A stretch of 64,000 nucleotides of DNA, from contig JAYGXS010000003.1 of assembly GCA_036362985.1 (NCBI GenBank), positions 43,663,608 to 43,727,607 on the forward strand, read 5' to 3'. Below are positions 23,789 through 35,199 of this stretch, one piece after another. This DNA comes from Ligula intestinalis (taxonomy: Eukaryota; Platyhelminthes; Cestoda; Diphyllobothriidea; Diphyllobothriidae). The notes below the pieces were generated by a model. The model saw nothing but the letters and a program-made list of their open reading frames with translations, was not told the origin of the DNA and did not search any database. The position numbers and the translations under genes are program-made. Numbering within the stretch: position 1 is the stretch's first letter; every line of letters starts with the position of its first letter.

Positions 23789-23816
23789 GAAGAAGAAGAA
23801 GAAGAAGAAGAAGAAG
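23789..23816 (+). repeat. (GAA)n microsatellite
   Basis: About nine tandem GAA/AAG units, immediately before the RTE leader fragments. Confidence 0.95.
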
Positions 23817-23849
23817 AGAGCATTTACCAGGATTGGTTTATGAGAGATC

Positions 23850-24142
23850 TGACATTCCGGGTGGTCGTGCTGTCCATTCATTTTCAGGGACTGAACATCT
23901 ATGCCCACGACTCTCGTTATACGCAGCCTATGGGCCTGCGTCTGCCCCCGTGTTGCCACGGCTGGCTAACGGGGAGCAGGGCTGCGGCGACACAAGTGGC
24001 AGTAAAGTGCGAACTATACTCAGCGGCTCAGCCGGTAATGGCCGGCAATTCACACGGAAAAGAGCCACATATGACGAGCGACATAAACTGGAATGTTCAG
24101 TCTCTGAAGATGGTTGATTGACACGACCACTGGAAACTTCAG
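23850..24142. repeat. RTE LINE 5' fragments in inverted orientation
   Basis: The plus-strand part (about 23955-24142) begins GGCTGGCTAACGGGG, the same start seen in RTE copy B (GCTTGGCTAACGGGG at 27962), and runs to AACTGGAATGTTCAGTCTCT, the first codons of the endonuclease (WNVQSL; compare GWNVQTL in copy B). The minus-strand part (about 23915-23852) repeats the endonuclease start (VQSLKMNGQHDH). The two form an inverted repeat around the leader. Both are short dead fragments. Confidence 0.55.
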
Positions 24143-24149
24143 AGCGCTA

Positions 24150-25830
24150 ATAAACCTCTTCCGGTGAACGCACATCCTTCTTCTGATCTACCACTTAAAA
24201 ATCGCGCTTTCACTGCTATCAGTGGTAACTGAATTTCAACTGATCCAAGCAAAGCCATCCCCACAAAAATTGACAGTTTGGAAGGTAATGCTTAATATAC
24301 ATATTTTTAAAAGAACGCTTGTACACGGAAATATTTTCAATTGTGATATAAATAAACGTGACACGGGTTTAGTGCGCTGCTACTACGGCAAAAAGGTAAA
24401 AAACAATCAAAAAATTGGTTGGTCAGGGGAGGGCGGAACGCATAAAGAAATTTCCTTCACCGACTAAAAACATTCCGTATGCTGTTCAGTTAAACAGTGC
24501 GTTGGCTTGATCAATATAAGGATAGGAAGAACGCGAATTTACCACAATCGTCCTAGGAATTACCCATTAAACTTATGAGGGTGCTCGCAAAAAAAATCGG
24601 TTAAAAATGGCCCCTACAGGTAAAAACTAGGATGTGCACGTGATGGCGTGGATTTTAGTATCCGATAGGAAAAATCAAAGCTGAGACTTGTTGAAGTTTA
24701 ACGGAAATATTTACTGAAAGTTAATATGACATGTTTAGAAAAATGAAGGGGGTCAAACACTAATTGCACTCGTGGAAAATCGGTATGTACGCACTCCAGG
24801 TATCCAATTGGTCTGATGCACTACATCTACTACTCCAAAATGTCAATACCGTACCAACAATGGACGAAAATCCCCATGTCATGTACCGGCTTGATGATAA
24901 ATGACCGAAAATAAGTGTTTGCCAATGCGACTTTTCAATTTTAAAATCAGCGAAACTGGGAACACCAAACGATAATCTTAGGTCGCAGATAGATCTAAGG
25001 GTATTAAAGTATAAAGCTAAAACTGGAAATAGACGTCGCTACATAATTATGCACCTACGGATTTCATCTTTGAAATAAGAGGCTTTTAAATCTCATTTGG
25101 ATAGAAGGGAAGCTAGTCTGTGATCGAAAAGCGGTAACAACCTGTACAGGAGGAAGTTAGATGTTCTTTGGCTAACTAAAACTGAAAAGTAATCCAAACA
25201 GGTGCTGACTACATGCTCACTGACTCAACTTGTCACTATATGCCCAAGTATGCGGTCGTACCCTGAAAACTAAGACGCGTGAGTTCGGCACCAGAAAAAT
25301 ATGGCTGCAGCCGTAACTTCTTTCAATCAATACCAATTTAGTTATAGATGATCATACAACGGATAATTTGCAGCATTGCTATCTCATTCGCCTACTGGTC
25401 CACAGTCTGGCTAGTGATGTAACTGCACATGACAGCAAAAATCTTGTGATCAATATGCAACTAGAAAATAATCGCTACAAACATCAGCGGATGGGCCTCC
25501 AAAATGCCATGAAATTTAGCAACTTAAGTTAAGGATCGATGTTCATCAGATGCCAAAGTCTGTTATCTAAGTTACAAAAACGCAGAAACGGTCGCGCGTC
25601 CGTATGTCGAAAAAATAACTAAAAAGTTGGGTCATACGGATAAAGGAAAAACCACATAGCAAAACAAGGATGTGGGCGAAGTGATACAGACTCATACTTT
25701 TTTGGAGATATTTAAGCCTCCTGTCTGAAGCAATAATGCATGCAGCTTTATGCAGCTCGGTGGATCATAGCATGCTTGCAGACTTTCGTTGTAGTTATTC
25801 TTGATACAATAGAAAACTAGAAATGCAACA
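24150..25830. other. Gene-free stretch
   Basis: AT-rich, only short frames, no repeat or domain recognised. Confidence 0.45.
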
Positions 25831-25834
25831 GATA

Positions 25835-26195
25835 GAAAGATGGCGGTGGGGATCTTGATGATGCTGGAGGAAGAGAAGAAGGAGCAGGAGGAGGGTAACA
25901 GCAAACAATAAACGTGGAGATGAAAAAGAAGTTTTGCTGAGTTACTTTATGCAGGAGGCAAATTATGACGCCAATGTAGCAGTCATCGCATAAGTTATAA
26001 TCGGGAGAAGCGAAGGGCTTAATGCCAAGGGGATTGTAGACCTTAAAAACGTGAGTCTAAAAAGGGATAGTTTTAACAAGTCATCAGAACTTTCCAACAA
26101 AAGCGATATGAATTGAATAGGGGGGTTGAAACCGGCAAAATTCCCAAATATGAGCAGAGGGTTGCTTTCACAAGAAGGGTTTTTCCACGACATGA
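25835..26195 (+). repeat. Unclassified dispersed repeat, copy 2
   Basis: Second copy of the family at 11270-11620, same orientation, recognised by a shared order of blocks (purine-rich start, AACGTGGAGATGA, GACCTTAAAAACG, CAAGTCATCAGAACTTTCC, ATATGAGCAGAGGGTTGCT). Diverged; no clear coding potential. Confidence 0.55.
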
Positions 26196-26199
26196 AGCA

Positions 26200-27950
26200 T
26201 TTATCTAACCTTTAAAACAGACGGTTAGGTTTGCAAAAGACCGTACATCAAATAGGACTGTATCATTTAATAGCCCGCACCGCAGAGCAACAGTTAACGC
26301 AGATTTCCGCTACGTGTTGAGAGAATGTCGCGCATTCTCGACTTATTCATGACCCTCAGATGCTTGGGTTAACGGCTCAACGCGGGACTTTTAACATAAT
26401 ATTAAGCGCAAACGAATGCTAACTTCAAAAGAATTTACATTGAGGCAAGACGGACTTGACTGCTTGAAGGGAGCCTAGACAACTATACGAGACATCGGGG
26501 TCACGAACATATGCTGTATCAAATGCACAGGGTCATATGGAAGACTCCAGATAGTAGACGTGCCTACAGAGGGTGGCCAATTAGTTATTTATGTTGAGAA
26601 CCGATGCCACGTGGGGAGATAACATTCTCCATTAAATTGTAAACTTAGATTTAAAAAATTCCACATCACGTAGATATGTACCTCCATGATGGCTTGACTT
26701 TATTTGCCGACCATGTCCACCGTATGATCAACCTACTGGTGGGTATGGGTATGGTGATTTGCACACGAATTAAATTATAATGATATTAGACGTGCGCAAA
26801 ACTTTTCGCACTTTCTCTTACATTACCCTCCTGAGCTCAGTGCGGTGAAAAAATCACGAAATAAGGAGGTGGGGTGGACGCAATCGACTGATGCGGCGTG
26901 ATTCTGTGCCTAGGCGTGCCACCATAATATACCCCGCTCTGTATGTGTCAAATACGTCTGGTCTGCGAATAATAAACCAGGATTTTACTAACGACTGGTA
27001 AGACAGATGCATGAAAAAGGATAGGAAACGAGGAATAGAAGGTGCCCTATTGGACACACACAAAACCTCGGAGTGTTACTTCGCGGAAGACTAAAAGGAA
27101 CTCATAAAAACTGCCAGGCCAAAAATACTTGGAAGCTTATATGTATTTTTACTACCCAGTCTAGGTCTTAAGTCCTAGGGCCTTCAATAAAAGTTGTGGC
27201 TCCGCATTCACAACGGCAATGCTATCCCCAGGTCACTGGAAGGAATGAAAGAAAATGGAAACCTCAGGCAACTAATTCAAATGTACTTACTCGAACTTTG
27301 TTAAGCAAATATTATTACCGATTCGACTAACTTAGATTATATTACATATATGCATCTTAGGTGAGGGGAATCAAAAGAGCACATGGCCAGTTCAGCATTT
27401 GAAACCGTGGAAGCGGTTTAACCAGCAAAAACTCAGTTCAAGCAGACCTCCGTGAAGATTGAACTATCACTGTAGATACAGCTCAGAGCCTGGCGCAGCC
27501 AGACATCATGCGTTTACAAATCACCTTACAGAACAACTTGAAATCGGCTAGCGGAAGATCAGTAAGTTGCAGCCGCTCTTGAACTCCATTTCATCTGGCT
27601 CTTATAAAAATGACTTAATGACGTTCAGACCTTAGTGCTCGATCGCAATTTTTCCTTTCAAAGCTTCGTTACTCACGCGGAAAGGAGAATAATATTGCTA
27701 GCATTCGAGCAGACGAAACTATGCAAGCGCATATCTTTTAATTGCTGCTCTTAGCAAACCTGAATCTTGGATAGTGTATTAACTTATCAATATGACCAAC
27801 CACTAGGCGTGTCTGCGTCGTGAATGCAAAATTACCTGCTGATGGAAATGAAGTAGTCTAATTGGTCACTATGTTAACCCGACAGAATACCGAAAACCTA
27901 ATCTGAGGTGCGTAAAATCCAACCTCACCTCCACGCTGGTGCGCGCCGGA
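26200..27950. other. Gene-free stretch with one old dispersed repeat
   Basis: Holds the second copy of the 22.2-kb repeat (26760-26850). The rest shows only short frames. Confidence 0.4.
26760..26850 (+). repeat. Unclassified dispersed repeat, copy 2
   Basis: Counterpart of 22160-22250, recognised by TATAATGATATTAGACGTG followed by TTCGCACTTTCTCTTAC and a GTGCGGTG block. About 90 bp alignable by eye. Confidence 0.4.
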
Positions 27951-27954
27951 AACT

Positions 27955-30900
27955 TGCTTTTGCTTGGCTAACGGGGCTCTGGTAGGGGAGCAAGATTGGG
28001 GACCTAGCACCAATCCCTTTTTCTCCACGAAACAAGGAATTGACTTTCTTGACTTTCTACACTTTCATGAATCACAACTATACGCAAAATACGATCTCTG
28101 CTACGGCGTCCGCGGGAACCGACGCGCCCCATCCTCTTGGCATCGCGGGACGGGTGTTAAATCTGCGAGCTGATGCCGGATTGCGAATTGCAGGCTGGAA
28201 TGTTCAAACTCTGAGGGATGACGGCGCGCAACTGTTAACAGCCAAATCCCTTTCTGAATACCGTGTTGGTGTGGCGTGTCTCTCTGGGGTCCACTTAGCT
28301 GGCACTGGCAACAAACTGCTACAAGTACCAGGAGCTGACTCTGCGTACCATCTCTACCACAGTGGTGTCTCCGACAACTCTGGACTGTATGGTGTCGCTA
28401 TAGCTTCGGCCGATTAATTTCACTCGAGTCTGATAGAGTGGGAGGCTGCCTCATCGGGGATCGCTTGGGTCCGTTTAAAAAGTACCCCAGTCAACGTTTC
28501 CATCATCTCGGTATATGCGCCTACTCTGGCTGCTGATGACAACGTAAAATATGACTTCTACGGCGACCTCCAGCGAACAGTTGACCGCATCGCAAGAAGC
28601 GAACTACTCATCATTGCCGGTGATTGGAACGTCCGACCAGGTGTGTGTGACGCTGGAACCCGTCATGTGGTAGGCAAATTTGCTGTCGGAGCGTAGTGTG
28701 CCAACGGTGAGCGCCTTGTCAACTTCGCATCGTCTAACCGCCTCGTTGTGTCAAGCACCCGTTTTGCCCATCCGCGCCACCACCTTGTCACTTGGTACTC
28801 AAATGACGGGCATACCCAGGCCCAAATAGATCACATCCTTGTCCGAGCACGCTGGGCCAGCTCGGTCTTGGATTGCCGAGCCTACCGCGGTGCTGATACA
28901 GGAAACGCTCATGTATCGGACCATGTCTTACAGCGGGCAACCCTGACGCCCGAGCGGACCCAGAGCCCGCATGGCAGTCCCTAAAGGCCGCAATGTCAGG
29001 GCTGGCATACACGCATCTGGGCAAAACCCGGCGGCGACATCGCGACTGGATCACTAGACCCACGCTTGAGTTAGCTGAGGAGGCTGGCCGAGCCAGACTC
29101 CCAGGCTCCCCCACTTACAGAGAGCTGCGGCGCCAAACGACAAGGGCCATCCGAGCCGATAGGAACGCCTACTGGAGCGACTTTGCCACGGAAACGGAGC
29201 GATCAGCTACCAGAGGTGATACCCACAAGCTCTACCGACTCTTAAAGCAGGCCAGCAGAGATTCGGGGAACACCAACGAGACTTTACTGGATCGCAACGG
29301 TGTTGTCATCACTAAGATCGATGACCGGTTAGAGAGATGGCGCGAGCATTTCTGTGACCACCTTAACCATGATCCCCCTGTGATGTCTGACCTGTCGCCC
29401 AATGCGGACGATCCTCACCATCTATATGAGTGCAACACAGAGCCACCCAGTGTAGAGGAAGTTGTTTCCATTCTCTTCAGGCTACGCAACAAGGCACCTG
29501 GTGAGGATGACCTCCCGCCGGAGCTCTTCAAATGTGCACCCAAGGTTATTGGGCCCTGGCTACAACAAACATTTGCCAAGATATGGGACACCGAAGTTGT
29601 GCCCTCTGACTGGAGAAAAGCAGTGATCCTCCCGTTGTTTAAAAAATTGTCGACAGACGATCGTGCAGCAGTTACAGAGGCATTAGCTTTATCAATGAAG
29701 CGGCGAAAAAATTCATGTCTCTTCTCAAACGTTTCCAAACTGCAAGAGACCAGCGTATCCGCCCAAACTAGAGTGGATTTCGACCAGGTCGTGGCTGCAC
29801 TGACTAGATCTTCAATCTCCGCCGTGTGCTGGAACTGAGATAGGGTCACCAGCAACCCACTGTTCTATGCTTCATCGACTTTGGTGCCACATTTGACTCT
29901 ATTGATCGCAGTTCGCTGTGGAACATAATGAGGACAGACGGCCTACCACCTAAGCTTGTCAATCTCATGCAGGCATACTATCGTGGCACTTCCACACGGG
30001 TGAGGATTCAGAACGGCGACACGGAAGCCTTTAGCGTCAGGACGGGCGTCCGCTAAGGCTGTGCCCTTTCACCAACCCTGTTCAACTATGCGGGGACTGT
30101 CTCATGACCAAAGCACTTGATGACTTCCCGGGAGTGCAGTTTGATCGCTCGAAATGAGTGACTCAGTTGGCATATGCTGATGACGTCGTTCTCTTTGGCG
30201 ACAACTGTATTGCAGTTCAGCAGCCGATGGACAAGGCCAATGAGCGTGCCCGATCCATCGGATTACACCTAAACGCCAGTAAGACCCAGGTCATGCTCTC
30301 CTGTCTGCCTCCAACATCTGTCACTCCTATTGTTCTCGAGGGTGCTCCTCTCGAAGTGGTCGACTCGTTTAGATACTTGGGCTCTTTGGTCACGGAAACG
30401 GGTCAAGGTGTCGACGAGGTTGTATCACGCATCAAGCGTGCCCGATCTGCCTTCTACCGTCTGTGCGCTCCTCTATGGAATAGAAGGGAAATATCACTAC
30501 GCACAAAGTCCCGTGTTTACCAAGCAGTGGTTCTATCTATCCTGCTCTATGGCGGAGAGACATGGCCTATGCGTGTTGAGGACATGAGGCGCCTTGAGGT
30601 GTTTGACAATGACTGCATACGCCGCATCCTTCGTCACCGTCACGTCGACCGAATTCGCTGTTCCGATCTCCACCGACGCTGTCACCTGGACGCTCTCCCT
30701 TCACTCCTGCTTCAGAGACGACTTCAGTGGTACGGGCATGCTTGCCGGCGTGATGATGGTGAGCTGATTCGTGACCTGCTTGTGGCGACACCTCCCTTCA
30801 CCTGGCACAAATGTCGCGGCGGGCAGCTTAAAACTTGGACAGCAACGGTCAAGCAGGATCTGTCGTCCATTTCCGGCCCATGCGTCTACGGCATACGCCA

Positions 30901-31055
30901 GTGGAACCGTGAATAAATGGTGCTCTCGTGTGAACAGGCGCAAGATCGACGCGCCTGGACAGCTGTGATTCATGATGCAGTCAACGTCAAAACCGATGCC
31001 GGCTCAACCCGCCCGAGGTGAATGCCGTTACAAGTACAAGTAAGTAAGTACCTAA
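27955..31055 (+). pseudogene. RTE LINE copy B: endonuclease plus reverse transcriptase, decayed
   Basis: The most complete RTE copy. After a leader starting GCTTGGCTAACGGGG (27962), the AP-endonuclease runs from GWNVQTLRDDG (about 28195) through IIAGDWNVRPG (about 28610) to QAQIDHILVRARW (about 28830), interrupted by stops near 28415 and 28695. The linker and N-terminal RT follow (28993-29640, ending DWRKAVILPLFKK). A deletion there removes the motif that in copy A reads ENYRGISF. The palm is out of frame around 29860-30060, and YADDVVLFGDN (from about 30170) holds the catalytic aspartates. The C-terminal region (SFRYLGSLVTETG, LLYGGETWPMRVED, RRLQWYGHACRRDDG) ends near 30915. The 3' tail is ACAAGTACAAGTAAGTAAGTA. 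Several stops and frameshifts make it inactive. It is a different subfamily from copies A and C. Confidence 0.9.
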
Positions 31056-31059
31056 ATCT

Positions 31060-32740
31060 GAACAACACCTCAGGATGTGACAGAATAACAAAAACGACAG
31101 GTGAGTGGGGTCCAAAGATAAATCTTGACCACTAGACAGAAATGGAACACATTGAGTTTCCTTGAGGGTGGTTATTTATAGCTCACGTAGGTGTTTGCCT
31201 GATAACTAATAACTAATAGTCAATAGATCTAAAAGTAAAACGGGCAGACATCAGCGATTCGTCATTTGCTAACCGGGTATTCTAACAAACGCACTGTTAG
31301 CCACATTATGTTGACGGCGATCTGGAAAGAGGTACAAAAACGGAATACGCTTTGATATGTATTTTAGGGAACCAAATGCGTGAAGAGAAAAATACTGTTA
31401 CAAATTTCGGCGGAGACCCCTACGTTTGACGATTAGGTGAGAGGAAAGCTAATAGCATAAATACACTGGACCCTCAGGTGACTAACAGCCCCATTAGCGT
31501 ATATTTAACGCAAGGAACTAGCGACTTATAGATATTTTGTTTCAATTGATTAGCTTCCGCTAGATTAAAGAGCTGGCAATGCGTGTTTTCCTGTGTTCAC
31601 AGTTGAGTCTTGATCTCAGAGCGTAAGTCCTCGGTCACCTGCAGCCACTGAGTGAAGTTTGAATTGTTACATTTCGCAAGACGACTGTTTCACATGACGA
31701 GTTCGGTGGCAAAACGGAGTGGACTCGTTAACCAAGGTTTCACTGTACATGTAAGCGTAGGAAAACATTTTATTTGGTACCAGATATTTTTAGTTTGCGG
31801 CACATATGAGAAGCTGGTCCGGGTAACTTTGATGGCCGCCAGTGGTATAACACGGGAACAAGAATACCCTCCATGATACAGGAGACCCTACGCTAAATTG
31901 TAGGATGCATCAAGTTCATTTTGGACAACTAATCTTGCTCACCTTCAATTTATTATCTGAGCGGAATTTAGGGATGTGACAAGCAAGTCAAGTATTGTAA
32001 AACTCTAAAAGACACTTCCAAAGACCTATATAGTAGTCCCATTCCTAAGAATAACAAGATGCAAATGCGTAGATAATGATAGTCACGTCTTTGTCATGAG
32101 GTTAAGGTACCAAACATAAACTCACAGGAACATTCTTTCTGTCTTATTGACCACATTTTGCGAATATCGTAAACAGGGACTAATAGTGCGTTTAAATAAG
32201 GTTAACTAAGTAATTCTAGTGTCGGTGAAAAATGACTTTTTTCAGATTAGAAGGGTCTAGGTGATGACCTTAGATGAAAATGCGAAATCCCACTTGTGAT
32301 GCAGAACTATTTGACAACCTAGTATAAACCTGATATGTTGTTTCCGACAGTAATAAATCAGAGGCGAAAACATGCATGCAACTAGTTGATTGAAGAAAAC
32401 TAGGAGGGCGTAAAATATCAAAACGATTTGTCAATGCGTAAAGACGAATTATGGAGGTTCGCCTTGCAAAAATAAAATTGTATATTTTGGTTGCAAATTA
32501 ACACCAAAGAAAATCCAATTTAATAAAAAGCTCTATCAGTAGCTGCTTAAAACAAGCATCTCAGATAAGAAGAGTACTACCTACGACAGACAAAAGGGGG
32601 AGATAAAATACTGAAACGCACTAAGGCTGTAATGACGAAAAATGAGACGAAAATCTGGCGACTAAAAATGAGGAACTGCTTTGTACCTAATTGTTAATGC
32701 ACTTTGTTCATAATAGGCTTTTTCATGCTAAACGAAAAAT
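31060..32740. other. Gene-free stretch (probably intronic to the KH gene)
   Basis: No repeat or domain recognised. If the KH exon at 32747-32887 is expressed, this DNA is its downstream intron on the minus strand. Confidence 0.4.
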
Positions 32741-32746
32741 ATTTAC

Positions 32747-32887
32747 CTGGATAAAAGTCGTTGCGTTTGGACATTTTAACTTTGGCTCCACTTTCCTTCT
32801 GAATTCGTTCGATTGCCTCACCATCTTTTCCTATGACTCCACCTGCAGCAATTGCAGGAATAAGTACCTTAAGATGAATAGGTGAAG
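32747..32887 (-). CDS. KH-domain exon, NOVA/Pasilla-like RNA-binding protein
   Basis: NOVA/Pasilla proteins are nuclear splicing regulators that bind YCAY clusters in pre-mRNA through KH domains. This exon reads [31 protein letters not shown] and ends NDFYPG, which fits the first half of NOVA KH1: the beta-1/alpha-1 part, the GxxG loop as GKDG, alpha-2, and the family-specific KDFYPG-like ending. Boundaries: a pyrimidine-rich acceptor ending TTTTAG (to 32888), and donor CCAG|GTAAAT (32746). The exon starts with two bases of a split codon and ends after one base, 141 bp in all. The location of the following intron, just after YPG, is where NOVA genes are split. I found neither the matching second half of KH1 nor any other exon in the window, so introns must be long. 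PCBP-type KH proteins fit less well. Confidence 0.8.
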
Positions 32888-32889
32888 CT

Positions 32890-35195
32890 AAAATAATGAA
32901 AAGGAAAAAAAATAATTTCAAATACAAGGCTAAACGCGCGTGTATCGGTAACATAACTCTATACACGAGATATCAAGGGGTTGATAATGTGTCAATTGCA
33001 AAGACAATTTATCAGTAATAGCCATCATAAGGTCTATAAGAGAACTATCTGGTTAATTTGCGACTAAAAAGGAGCTAGTTTCGACGACGTTAATTTCATG
33101 AAATCTCTACGGAGATCAACTGTAACGAGCCGAATAGTTTTGAATTAAAACTTATTACGAGCAGTTCAACATTCGGCACAAACGTGCATTTGGACATTTT
33201 TGCAACACTAGAATACCTGCTTGTAGCGCGCATCTTTTACACGGAAAAGAAAATATGAAATACCGGCGCTTTATGCCTTAAAACCCACCTATAACAGGCA
33301 CTCTCTGACCATCTGCTCAATCCCTCGAAAACGAAAAGTGCGTTTATGGAAAGCAAATCATTTTTACACCCTTTCGATAGAAGACTCTAACCTACTCACA
33401 ACGGAATTCCCATTTCCCCATCTGTACTCGAATAAAAGTTGGATTTGCCAATAGAGACTGCGAGTTGTATCCCAGAACACGCGAGTTCTGACTTCAAAAG
33501 ACATGGGATAGTAAAACGAAGAGACTTATTACCATGGGAAGATTTTCAAAGGTGTAAATGCAAATGAATTTAAAATATGCTCATGTGTGCTCTTCTTGCA
33601 AAAGAAACAACGCATTTCATCTTTGCTACTCCAAAGATTTAGAACATAAACAATGCCTTACATCCACAGTTTTGCCGTTTTGAACTGCCACTTAAATCGA
33701 ATTGCTCGTCTGAATGGCGTTTCCTAGAATCATTACTATCCTCTGATCCCGACTGACTATCCGTCATGATAAGCAGAACACTACTGATACGATGAAAAAG
33801 GTTTTCGAAAAAGCGCTAAATTATTTAGTTGATCAGATGTAGGTCACCTAGTAAAACAACTTGACGGGCTGAACTATAAATTAGATAGGTGTCAATTATT
33901 AACCTTATATACCGCGTTACCTACAAACATTTGATGATGATACATTGTATGGATCAAAGCATACACGTTTAACATGAAATGTAAGATTTATAAGACTGAG
34001 TACTATGAATCGAATAACGATTGAATAACAAATAGGTCAGTCGTTCAGTCAGTCAACGCTCCAAAAATAAGATTTTAAATAGGGAGGATATTAAAAATAG
34101 GTTCACAGGAAGGGAGCTGACATAGAAGACGATTAAATTATAAACAAACGGGTTGCTGACAGTATTGTAATTGATACCCGATATGTTGATGATCGTAGAT
34201 CTGAACCCAACAAGAGTAAATGCTTTCTTCGATTGGTTAAAATGGTATAAGGGATAACTGCTCGCGTAAGGTTATTGGGTGGTGTCTTCCGCGTGAAGTG
34301 AGTAAAAATTGGTTTTGTAGGGCAATGTGGGAATGCAAGTGGTGGAGAGTCACTGGATTAAATGTCAACGAAGCGGGACGTTGGGTATATAGTGATTCAG
34401 CGGCATATGGTTTGAAGTGTGCCGATAAGATTCGATCAAGTGGTGTTGGATTCGAAATCGATACGGCAAACAGAGTTGGCGAGGCGTTGCAGTGATCTGC
34501 CATCGTGGAATCAGGAGTACAGATTGTCATTTCAGGGGGATTAGAAAGGCTGACTTGTCTATTTCTCACTATTCCTTTGAGCCCTGGCCATGCTTATCAA
34601 TTAGCTGCTTGTACAAAGAGGACAAATCAACCGTCCTTTGTTGTCAAGTTTTGCATTACGACACTATCAGGAATGCATCCTTCTCTCCTGCCTGCGTTGG
34701 CTGTGACAGCGAGACCACTGGAATTTCCAGGAAAATTTCCTACTTTGGAATTTGGAATTTATATTTTTCAGCGCCGGTATGGCACTTTCTGTACAGAGGT
34801 TAGTTCGAAAAAATTAAAATTCAAAAACGAATTTGACAATATGTGCAAGTAGACGTAGAAAGTCGTAATAATGTCAGCAGAAATTGTCATTTTGGGGCAA
34901 CATTTAGTAATGTTTTGCAGGTAATTTGAACTAAAAGCGAAAACTTATGGCAGTTAAAAAAACTCTGACAGTGAAAATGGAGACAGTGTTCAACGGGCCT
35001 TCATGTTCAAAAAGTTTGTCAGAATAAAAAGCTTCTTAGGAAGATAGTAGTAGGAACATAAGAGTAGAGCAGAAATAGATGTGGGTGGTCTGATGAAGGT
35101 GAGTAGTCAACAAAACTGCAGCATGTTAGACTGAGTACTTCCACGTGGCTTCATTTGATTCAGCGGTGGTTAATGGAAACATATAGGTTCTCGGG
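32890..35195. other. Gene-free stretch (probably intronic to the KH gene)
   Basis: Two overlapping plus-strand frames (34492-34852) and a minus-strand frame (34237-34569) look longer than chance but contain no recognised motif. Nothing else was supported. Confidence 0.35.
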
Positions 35196-35199
35196 GGAC

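Noticed and set aside
34237..34852. Overlapping plus- and minus-strand frames of 103-115 codons
   Set aside because: Three long frames over the same DNA point to a locally stop-poor sequence; no motif recognised.
35096..35125. CTGATGAAGG as a hammerhead core
   Set aside because: No GAAA after a closing helix II and no cleavage site.
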